Below the pieces are notes generated by a model. That model ran no database searches. It was not told the DNA's origin and saw nothing but the letters and a program-made list of their open reading frames with translations. Source: Heterotrichella gracilis (lineage: Eukaryota; Sar; Xanthophyceae; Tribonematales; Xanthonemataceae). Taken from it: 64,000 nt of DNA. Location of the stretch: positions 1 through 64,000 of the forward strand of contig JAULBX010030041.1 of assembly GCA_032358255.1 (NCBI GenBank). The letters are read 5' to 3'. Position 1 is the stretch's first letter; each line of letters opens with the position of its first letter. A program made the position numbers and the translations under genes. Shown one piece after another: positions 48,940 through 58,668 of this stretch.

Positions 48940-50128
48940 CTGGGATGTGGAAATGGCAGAATGAGCGCAAAGTTCAGTCGTCAACCGAGCAAGTTTAGGT
49001 GGACCTTTGATGCCTTCTGGAGAGGCCTGGTGTGCTACCATGCACCATCTATTTTCACTTTGTGCACCTCTTGCCATTGTGACTGGCCAAGTGCTCCTTC
49101 CACCCTCAGCAGGTCCCAAGTACATGCCGTACCATGCCATGAACCGTCAATGCCCAAACTCATCCCAAACCATGGCAGCATGCAGCAACAAGCAGCAGCA
49201 ACATCTTTCCGTACGGTATCCCCGGTGTAGCAGTATGCATGACCTTGTCCATCCAAACATAAGCTTAGTGCAGTCACAAGGTCCACTCTTTCACAGCAAA
49301 ATATTGAGCCTGGTGGATCGACTGAATGACGGTTCCTCAAGACTGTGACTCCCAGCCACGTGTAAACTACTTTACTGTATTAAAACCAAGTCAACTGCAT
49401 ACAGCACCAGGGACAGAGGAGAAGCCTGTGGCATTTGGTACGTCTGTGCAAAGAGGGATTCTGACACGACACACTAACCAAAAGCTGGTTCCCCAGCCTT
49501 CAACGTTAGATGGGTACGCTGGTCTTCGTCAGTTATATTACGCTGATATTCAGGCGTCAACCACCTGGTAGACCATAGGATTGCTTGCAACTGACGTGGT
49601 GACGGGGCAGGCCCTAACCGGTTCCACTAACGCATGCAAGTTGAGAGTTTGTCACCACTTCCGAGCAGCAAGATAAAAACCCTCTTGCAACACGAGAAAC
49701 GTCTCAGCGATCTATACCTTGGTTGTGTGGACGAGCCTTACTGTGGGCCTTGGCCTTGAGGTGTTAGGGGGTAACCGCGTTGACCCCCCGGGAAACCGCG
49801 TCCGAATTCTTGTGTCACACGAGCACAGACTCTGAAGCTTGAAGCACACAACGCACGCAAGCACACAACGCACGGTGGTTATCCTTATGCCAAGCAGGGC
49901 TTGTGAGTCCTTTGCAAGCCTTGCTTTTGCTTTTATCACTGGATTCCAAGCTGCCCAAAATGTACGAGTGTAACGATCATTTTCAACCAGTTTTGACCAG
50001 TTTTGATCAGCTGATTAAAAAAAGAAACTGCAATAAAAATTAAACAAAATTTCATGACGTCCATCAGGAGGACTTTAATACAACGTGATATATTAAAGTC
50101 CTCCTGCGTCCATAACGTTTTTATAGGT
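48940..50128. other. Intergenic region / possible 5' exons
   Basis: Between the unidentified gene and the AAA ATPase stop. No motif-bearing exon is visible. An imperfect inverted repeat lies at about 50056-50107 (GTCCATCAGGAGGACTTTAA and TTAAAGTCCTCCTGCGTCC), a possible hairpin 20-75 bases after the ATPase stop in gene sense. Confidence 0.5.
50056..50107. repeat. Inverted repeat at the 3' end of the AAA ATPase gene
   Basis: Arms CAGGAGGACTTTAATA and TATTAAAGTCCTCCTG around CAACGTGATA; about 16 bp perfectly paired. Sits just downstream of the stop at 50129 on the minus strand. Confidence 0.8.
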
Positions 50129-53100
50129 CTACAACCGCTGCTGGCCCCACTCCTCATACCGCTCCACCTCCTCCCGGGTGATGGCCGGCTGGATGGACCC
50201 CAGCGCGTCCTCAAAGTGGCGCTGCGCAACCACCTCCGCCCCCTCCACGTCCTCGCGCAGGGCAGACAGGGCAGCCTCGTGGCATAGGGACACCAGCTCA
50301 GCGCCTGCACAGAGGGTATAGGGTTCAGGGTTTAGGTCGATATACACACATAAGCGACACGCCTGGTGGCTGGCATGGGTCACATATACAAACCGGGTCG
50401 CAGAGGACGGGCATGGCATCAAGCATGTGGGCCAGTGGGTCCCCCTTGCATATGAATCACGATCAGATGGGAGCGGCTTGCGCCACCACCACCATCAAGA
50501 CACTGCATCCCCCCTCCTCTTCCCTTCCACACACACCAGTCGCATGCCCCGCCCCCCCCCGGGGCCACCCATCCCCCAGGGCTCAGCACCCACCATCCCC
50601 TCCGCACCCACCTGAGAACCCCTCTGCTCCCTCCGCCAGCGCCTCCAGGTCCACATCCCCACCCAGCGGCATGCCCTGCGTGTGGATGCGCAGCACCTGC
50701 AAGGGGAGGCAACACACCACAAATGGCTACAAGGTGTACAAGGGGTTGCAGCACTCCACACATGGGGGTCGCCCAATTTTTCCATGAATGCTATTTATGT
50801 GTATGTACACCTCAGGTACTGCACAAGTGGCACCGCCCTCTATTCCCAACTGTCGCTGCCGCCAGCTCCCCCACGACCTCCACACTTTGCCCTCTTGATA
50901 CAGCAGCCGACCCAGCAGATTGAGGCCAAAACTCCCGTGCACCCCATTACCACCATCCTCCCCACCACCACTATCACCGCCACCCCCACCACCCGCACCT
51001 GCACCCTCCCCTTGCGGTCCAGAGGCGGGACCAGCAGCTTGAGGTCAAACCTGCCAGGCCTCAACAGCGCCGAATCCAGCGCCCAGGGTCGATTTGTGGC
51101 CCCCAGCACCAGCACGCTTCCCGCCAGCTCGAGACCGTCCATCTCGGTGAGAAGGGTGGAGAGCAGGCGCAGGGAGACCCCGCTGCTGCCCTCCCCGTCC
51201 CCGGATTCGCTGCGTCTCCCTGGAGGTGGGTGGGTGGGTGGGTGGGTGAGGGGAGGTGTCAGGGGGGTGGGGCCAAGTAGGGGGATTAAAAATTGGAGGA
51301 CAGCGTGGAGATAAAATCAAGGAGTGTATGGCCGAGTGCATGCATTAAGAATGTCAAGAATGCCAACATGGCATTTTTATCTCACGTATTGCTAAATACA
51401 TGTCGACCTGTTGAACAGCCTTGAAATACACACAACCACACCATGACTCCCAAACGCCATAAGTCTCAAATATATTTACATTTTCTTTAACACTAAATAT
51501 TCAAATATTGTAACTAGATAAGCAATAAGCATTTAAGCGGGGCTGATATAGTCCCAGCGCCCCACCTGCCAGCGCATCGATTTCGTCAAAGAAGATGATG
51601 GAGGGCGCCGCTAGGCGCGCGCGCTGGAACAGGTCCCGCAGGAAGCTCTCCCCCTCCCCTACGTACATCGAGTACAGCTGCGCCCCTGTGGCCGCCATCA
51701 GGGTGGCGTGGCTGGCGGTGGCCACCGCGCGCGCCAGCGTGGTCTTGCTGCAACCTAAACACACGGGTGGTGGGTGGTGGGGTGGGGTGCCCACATGCCA
51801 TGTGCGAATGGATGTGATAATTTCAAGCACGGCAGCAGGCAAATCCTGTCCAAGGGTTGCAATCCATGTAACTTTTGACAGATGACAGAAACACGTGGTT
51901 GCCATCAGGGTGGCGCGGCTGGCAATGGCGACTGCATCGGGCGATGCCCCCAGGAACCTCCTACAAAAATCATACACAACTCAGATGGTGCGCATTGTCC
52001 CCCATTCCCTCACCTGGCGGCCCATACAGCAGCACCCCCCTCGGCGGCTTGATCCCCAGCCTGTCAAACGCCTCCGGGTGCTGCAGGGGCCACTCCACTG
52101 CCTGGCGCAGCCTGTGCTTCAGGTGGGGCAAGCCACCGATGGCGTCCCAGGAGACTGTAGGGGGTGGGGGGTGAGCAGTGGGGGTTATGAGTGGGGTGTG
52201 CATATGAATCAAGTGAGCAATATTTACACAGGTTGCGGGTTTATACTCGGTTTTGTGGGTTTTACTCGACTGTGTGACATGCAGTGCCCTTGGCACACTA
52301 CCAACAAAGGCAGAGAACGGTTGCATTGCACTTTTGAAATCACGGACTATTTTACTCCACAGTGTTTGCACGCTGCCATGTCTTTTGAGGATAGAGCAAA
52401 GGATTTTTTTTATTTAAGGATTAAACACCCTAGCGAAGGGTAGCAGAGTGTTCTCACCTGGAGGGAGCTCAATGGCTGACCCCCGCACATTGGATGCCCC
52501 CACGCGCTTCATGGCATTGCCAAAATCAGCCTGCGTCACCACCACCTCCCCTGCAAAGTCAACGCCCGATTGCTCCCCTTGCGATCCCCTGCCAGAGGCA
52601 ATTCCCTCCCCTAGCGGGCTGGTTTGGTCGCTTTTGCCCCCTTGGTGGGGGGTGGGGGCCAGGAGGTGGCGCGCGTGGTGGGACACAGCCTGCACCCAAG
52701 AATTTTAGGGTTTGTCAGGGTTTGTCAGGGTTTGTTAGGGTTTGACAATTGAGGTGGTGGTGATGGCCTTGGCGGGGTTATGCCGGGTGGTTTCAGCAAG
52801 AGTAGGTGGGGGGATGTTGCGCGGATGCAATGTAGATTTACACAAGCCTGTCGCATTATATTCAAAGTAGATTCAAACCTGCAACACTCTGCTGGGCGGT
52901 TTCCAGTAATTGCCATGTATTTCGCGAGGCACGCCAGCAACGAGGGTATTGATGCCATTGAAAAGGGGGTGAAGATGAAAATGTTGGCCCAAGGGTGTCA
53001 TTTCATGGAATGGAAGACAAATCAAGGCAGAACGTTGGTACACGTGCGTTCCACGCCACCTCCCCTCCCCACCTCCCACCTGAAACGCAGCCTCCCTGCA

Positions 53101-55490
53101 CAGAGCGGCCAGGTCAGCCCCTGTGTACCCATTGCACGCGCCCGCCACCCCCGCCAAATCCACATCCGGCGCAAGGGGCATATTGCACGCATGCAGGCGG
53201 AGGATGGACTCCCGCTCCTATTGAAAGGTGGGGGATTGGGGTGTGTGGGTGCAGGCGGGTGTATGAGGTGTGTGTGCGGTGTATGTGCATCCTGTGGTCA
53301 CGTGCGCTTTGTGTGTCATCGTGGCGTGCTGGCGGCACAGTAGTGGTGTGGTGGTGAACAAAACCCACCACCTCCCCAGCAGCCCCAGACATGAAAAGCC
53401 ATGTAGGCCAAACCCTAAACCCTAGCCAGGAACCCTGACCGCCACAGTGGGAGCGCCGATGTTCCCCACAGCCAACTTCCCATTCACCCTACAAACAAAC
53501 CTAGACCCTGCACACTACACACACAAACCCTAGACGAAACCCTTACCGCCACAGTGGGAGCGCCGATTGCCACCTCCCTATCCAGCCTCCCTGGCCGCCT
53601 GAGGGCTGGATCCAGGGCATTGGGGCGGTTTGTAGCGGCCACCACCACCACCCGCGCACCCGCCGAGGCCAGGGGTTCGATTCCATCCAGTAGGGTGAGC
53701 AGCTGGCCCACCACCCTGGCCTGTAGGCGGGAGTGTGAGGGTGTGGGTGACGGGCAGGGGTGAGGGTGAGTATGTGGATGTGGTGGGGTTGGGATTGCAT
53801 GTGGTGAAACGGGATGGGGTGATTGTGTGGGTAGAGGAACTGGGTGACCAGGAGGCAGCTGATCTGGTGCTCACACTCAGACGCGCGGCTGCATCTTCAA
53901 ACGCAGCAGCTTCAAAATACCATCACATCCCTCCTCACCCCCTGACTGACTGTAAATCCGGCTGCATTGCTGGAATACATGTCACTAACTAACACGTCTA
54001 TCCCCCATCCCCTTGCCTGGTGTTGCTGCGCGTTGCTGCGGGTGGGACAGAGGGTGTCTGCTTCATCAAGGAACAGCACCGCTGGTCGACCACTGGCAGA
54101 GGCGGCTTGACCGGCAGCCTCAAACGCCTCACGCACCCTCCGCTCAGACTCGCCTGTGGGGGGTGGGGCAGTGGTGGAGGGTGGAGGGTGTGTGGGGGTA
54201 GTGATGGGGACAATGGTGGGGGGATGGTGCTGGGTGGTGGTGGCGCATGCTGAGGGGCCAGAGACCATGCATCAAATTGCAGCGGTGCATCCCCGCCCCA
54301 AGATTGTCACAACACTTTGCTTGTGTTCCATGCGCAGACCCTACACCCTTCACCCCGCACCCTCCATTAAGCATCCTACCCACGTGCGTATGCCCAGACA
54401 ATAAACCCTAAACCCTAAACCCACCTGCATATGCCCCAAACACCGACCCCGAGGTCAGCACATGCACCGAGGTACCATACTGCTGTGCCACCGCCTGTAT
54501 CACTAAGGTTTTGCCAGATACGGGTCGCAGCACCCACAACCCACCTCCCTCCATTCCACCTCAACCCCTCCCCCACTCCAAATCCCCCTTGCCCCTCACC
54601 CCCCTGCCCTCCACCCACCTGCATAGGCCCCAAACACCGATCCCGAGGTCAGCACATGCACCGAGGCGCCATACTGCTGCGCCACCGCCTGCACCGCTAG
54701 GGTTTTGCCCACCCCTGGCGGCCCATGCAGCAGCAAACCCTTGGGCCATGTGAGGCCAAGCTCCCTCCCCTCCTCCGCGTATTCCATTGGCCACCCTGTG
54801 AGACGGGGTGTGTGTATACAGATCTGGGGGGGATAGGCGGCGCTGATGGTACGGCGGTGGGTGTAGCACACTGCACCTGCATGTCTAAAGGTGATAAAAA
54901 AAATTGGGATGAACACCTAAACCGCTTCTAAGGATCTACCATTGTATGTGGTGCACCGGGATGGGTGGCCATGCACGGCCAGCATGGGGTGCCCACCCTA
55001 GCCACGTGGGGACCTGCTCATGGCATAATGGGGATGCCGCTTTTCCAACCCCAATTTTTCCAACCAAGTTTCCAACCAAGAAAAGCGATGCGTTTTTTGT
55101 GAAGGTTGGTGCATTAGGACCCTTCCTTCCACGGCAACTTGCCCATTGAAACCCCCATGCTGTACCCCCTGCCCACCTATCAGCTCCCGCAGTGCCTGCA
55201 GGGCGATGGCCATACCCGCCACACGTGACTCAGCAGGGGGAGCGCTGGGTGGCGATGGGGTAGGTGGAGGGGGAGAGGGGGGGGCATTCAGCTGGAGCCC
55301 TGCAGGTGGGGTAAGGAGTAGGATGAGGGTTTGAAGGGGGGAATTACTGGACAGACGATGCAGCTCTTCCACGCCTCCGCAGGGCTCAAGACTGGTTTGC
55401 CCGTGGGCATGGACTAAATGCCCCCCCTGCCCATCCCTATCCTAAAAACCTAAATCCTGTACCTGCTAGCTGCTGCGCGACCGCCTCCAT
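50129..55490 (-). CDS. Tandem AAA ATPase, AFG2/CIP111 (SPATA5) type
   Basis: Type II AAA ATPase. Exons (minus): 55490-55463, 55299-55177, 54795-54619, 54153-54017, 53720-53547, 53217-53080, 52689-52458, 52154-52014, 51754-51566, 51219-50999, 50696-50612, 50304-50129; all phases close, about 606 residues. D1: Walker A GPPGVGKT, Walker B VLFLDEAD, arginine-finger region [20 protein letters not shown]2: WDAIGGL, Walker A GPPGCSKTT, pore loop MYVGEGE, Walker [28 protein letters not shown], and the C-terminal [23 protein letters not shown]. The Cys in GCSKT is typical of AFG2/SPATA5 and plant CIP111 rather than CDC48. Family role: release of the shuttling factor Rlp24 from pre-60S ribosomes. The N-domain of relatives is not seen; ATG 55490 is my best start, and further 5' exons are possible. 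The intron after 54017 uses a GC donor. Confidence 0.88.
51895..51941 (-). repeat. Decayed copy of AAA D2 Walker A exon sequence
   Basis: Plus-strand GCCATCAGGGTGGCGCGGCT plus GGCAATGGC matches 51694-51723 (GCCATCAGGGTGGCGTGGCT). In the intron preceding that exon. Confidence 0.85.
53431..53461 (-). repeat. Copy of an AAA exon end with its donor
   Basis: CCGCCACAGTGGGAGCGCCG at about 53439 repeats the true exon end at about 53548; CCCTAAACCCTAG lies beside it. Confidence 0.9.
54015..54016 (-). other. GC-AG intron donor
   Basis: Exon ends CAA CAC CAG, followed by GCAAGG. Joins QQHQ to ARVVGQLL in frame with D1; no GT donor close by fits. Confidence 0.75.
54403..54422. repeat. Interstitial CCCTAAA repeats
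   Basis: AAACCCTAAACCCTAAACCC at the edge of the duplicated Walker A exon. Confidence 0.9.
54421..54518 (-). repeat. Extra copy of the D1 Walker A exon 3' half
   Basis: About 98 bp matching 54616-54710 with roughly 90% identity by eye, still open in the same frame ([19 protein letters not shown]) and with an intact donor (gcag|gtgggt). I see no acceptor before it, so it is probably not spliced in. Confidence 0.85.
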
Positions 55491-55607
55491 ACTGTGCCAC
55501 CTTGCACCCCTGGCTGGTAGGTGTGCCCCGGTGTGGGTGTAGTGGAGGCGCCACTATCCCCTTTGCTGGGCAGGCCCCATATTGAGGCTGGGGTGGAGCC
55601 CGGCTGG

Positions 55608-55722
55608 GGCAAAACCCTTGCAAAACCCTTGCACTGGCCTCGTGGTGGGATGTGTGGGGCTGGAGGCAAAACCCTTGCAAGGGTATCCTGTTGCACTGGC
55701 CTCGTGGTGGGATGTGTGGGGC
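55608..55722. repeat. Tandem ~57-bp duplication
   Basis: GCAAAACCCTTGCA ... CACTGGCCTCGTGGTGGGAT occurs at 55608-55660 and 55665-55722, upstream of the AAA ATPase start. Confidence 0.9.
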
Positions 55723-55818
55723 GCGCTGGGGGATACTTGAGGGCTGCAAGGGAGCCTAATGGTGAGCAGTCTATGTCCCTCTGAGACGCGACGGATGCAT
55801 TATTCTTCTTCCATTCTT

Positions 55819-56342
55819 CTAGTGGTGAGGGGTCGGGTTGTCGGATACGACCGCACCCCCCAGTCCCTCTGCCGCCATCTGCAAGTCGTACTTGCGCGCT
55901 GCATGCCACAGCAGAAATGAGACAGCTTGCAGGTTCCATTGCACACCAGAAGTGGGTGGTGGGTATGAACAGAGGGTCTGCTGACAGTTGCTATTGTCAA
56001 CAACTTGCAACACACAAACAGGGTCGTTTGCAACCATGTCACCAAGCATATACACTTCCCAGTGTATTTCATCCTATTGTACTAGGTTTAACACAGACTT
56101 CATTGCCAGCACGCTTGCTGCAAGAGAAACTGCAACCCTAACGTGCTGAATTGACAAACAGCTCCCTTGAGCTGGAAAACCCATCACTTCAGTCACTACT
56201 TACCATGCATATGTGCGTCTAAGACGCTCTCGAGAGTGCCTTTTCCCACATTCTCAGCGCCTCTGCCATGTAACCACCCCATTGCCGCGAAACTCAACAC
56301 CATACCCAACGCCAGGACACAAGCCTCCCCCATCCACCCCAT
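55819..56342 (-). CDS. Small single-pass membrane protein
   Basis: Two exons on the minus strand: 56342-56204 (ending CAT G with a strong donor gtaagt) and 55898-55819 (acceptor gcatgcag), joining in phase to 72 residues. Sequence runs MGWMGEACVLALGMVLSF (one hydrophobic helix, residues ~7-26), AAMGWLHGRG, then a polar tail with ARKYDLQMAAEGLGG and a stop at 55821-55819. Size and topology (N-terminal membrane helix, short polar tail) recall accessory subunits of respiratory complex I such as NDUFA1/MWFE, but I see no decisive motif. An alternative acceptor at ctgcaag near 55921 would add eight residues. Confidence 0.5.
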
Positions 56343-58654
56343 ATTGTTACGCTTGCTAGCCGTGTCTGCGTGGGTGATGGGGGTCACAAATACCAAGCAA
56401 TGACTTGCACCGGCTTAAAAGCGCAGCGCATACGATGTTCTGCTTGCAAAACCCACAGGTGTGCATGCATGCAAGCTCACCCAGATACAATGCATGCATA
56501 TGCCCACCTGAAGAGATGGGGCCTCCAGGCGGTTTACACTCAGACTTCAGAGTTGTGGTATGCTAATTCGGAGGCAAGTGCGAAGAGAGGCGCGCCTGTT
56601 CGAGCAGGGACCATACCAAGCCCGAACTCGAAAGATGGTGCCCGGACAGTGTCTACTGGCTATTTTGTGGGATGGGTATGTACATACGACTGCACACCAC
56701 GGCTTAATGAGCAGCTTGTATGGGTGTATTGACCCGGTTCTACAGCTGCGCCCTGTGGACCAATAGGGCCCAAAGGTTTGGGCCAAACTTTTGGCCTAAA
56801 GCTTGGGCTGACGTCATCATACAGATGGTGATCCTTCCTGCAAGCGTGAAGGCACAAAAATGGCATGTGATCAGACGGCAGTACGCCGCGGGTGGCTGAC
56901 CTGGCATTACCTCACCCAAAGTGGACTCTTGCAATCGCAAAAGCTGAACGTACCTGAGGGCTCTATTTGGCAGTGCCAAAGCGATTGGAAAAGCCTGCGA
57001 GACTATCAGCTAAAGATACACATCGCGTTGGATGTTGGTGTGGCGCAAGGCCTTACAGCAGTCCGCATGCACGTAGAGCTGCCTTGAGGTGTGTCAAACC
57101 ACAATTCTAGAGCCCACTGGTTCGTGTGACCCGGACCTTCAAAGCCACCGCCCACGGCAAACGCTGGGCGCTTTTGGCAACAGTTTTGGGCCGAAAAGGG
57201 GCAGCAGCAAGCCGCGGTTGTCATTGGAGTTCCAGCTAGGGTCAGAAACAGACTCTGTGCTCTTGCTGCAGCTGTGAGCCCATCAGGTCCAATCAGCGGC
57301 GACCTATTCAGCGCCTGGGCTGTGGCAGGTACACCCCCAACCCCCAATTGCAACCTCCTTTTCAAACCCACGTCCATCCTACAGCGAGTTTCGTGGCAGC
57401 GTGGGACGTCGAGCTCACATTCAGCGCCACTCGCCGCTTGCATAGTGAAGCATGCACCAGCCTTGGGCATGCCAGGACAGCCGCGACCAAGGGACATCAT
57501 TCTATTTTCATCACGTGTCAGCTGCATCCCGCATCCCGCGGCGGTGCCCACTATCTCATGTGACTCTACCTAAACGTTGGTGCACTTTCGGCGCGCACTC
57601 GTGTCTTGTAATTGGTCACAGCGCTGTTGTAACTGGCTGACATCGGTGCCCACCCAAGTCAGCTGGGTGCACAATGTACCAGGGTTTCCCTTCGGTTGTT
57701 GCAACGTTTGCACTGGGAGTCTCGTGTGGGGCACGCACCCTCCGCGCCTTCGGAATCCCTTCCTTTTGCGCTCTCCCTTGCCCTGCTGGGCCACGGCTTG
57801 ATTTGACAACACCTGTACCGGTGCTTGGTGGGTGCAGGTCCGCGCGCGGGTCTAGAGCAGGTCTCTAGTGCCACCCACGTTGGTCCAACGGCTCTTGGGC
57901 TCAGCTCCAGTGGTGTACCTGTTTCGTCCAAAACAGGGGGGGGACGGGAGCGGCCCCTGTATTCCTCTTGTCACCGCCGCAGCGTGGCAGCTGTGACCCA
58001 GAAGCTATCATCCTCCGGAGGAATAGGGCTGCAAGCTACTCCAACCAGGCTCTATAACAGAACCAGGTACGTGCACAGCCACTGCTCTCCATAAGAAGCC
58101 CACCCATTGTGCCGTTGCATCCCATGAATACAAGGTTTACCCTCCATGTGGTAGGGTTTACCCCTCCCTACCCCCTCATGCCAGACGCACCTCCAGCCGC
58201 ACCTTCTGCACTGACAATCACGCTGGCGATAGTGTCCTTGAACACTTTTGTAGGGTCCCTTATCCCTCCCTATTCCTGACCCTCAGTCACGTGTTGCAAC
58301 TTGCAACGCCGCCTATGCCCCATCGGGATATGAGGCGGCACCTCCCTAGGGCCTCCATCACCCTGACCCCACACTATCTGTTGCCCAAAGCGCTCACTGC
58401 CACCTGTGCCCTTCCCCTATTGGCTCCCAGGGCTGTGGCAAACCACCACTGCGTTTACCAATGCCCCCCCTGCCAATGCCGCCCTACAACAGGTCCCACC
58501 CTCAATTGTGTAGGGATCACCCTCAAATAGGGAATCCTCAACTCTGGTCACTCTCCCTATTCCACCGTCCTCTGTGTAGGGGACCTTTGCCCGTTAGGGC
58601 CTTACTCAACCCTAATTACCCTTCCAAACCCTTGACCCTAACCGTGTTGCGCAG
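56343..58654. other. Region before the kinase; possible 5' exons
   Basis: No gene can be fixed. Several stretches on the plus strand look exon-like: about 56920-57070 (VPEGSIWQCQSDWKSLRDYQ), about 57160-57330 (WQQFWAEKGQQQAAVVIGVP, ending in donor gtacac), about 57825-58066 (Ser/Gly-rich, ending AACAGAACCAG|GTACGTG), and near 58195-58250 a hydrophobic stretch (PSALTITLAIVSLNTF). If joined, they would give the kinase an extracellular or N-terminal region and a membrane helix, but I could not close the phases. Confidence 0.35.
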
Positions 58655-58668
58655 GCGCCGCTCCACCT

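Noticed and set aside
53660-53710. tRNA T-loop-like GGTTCGATTCC
   Set aside because: It lies in the AAA ATPase coding exon (minus strand GIEPLA) and no cloverleaf surrounds it.
57006-57551. 181-codon open frame on the minus strand
   Set aside because: No recognisable domain; the plus strand shows better exon-like stretches with donors.
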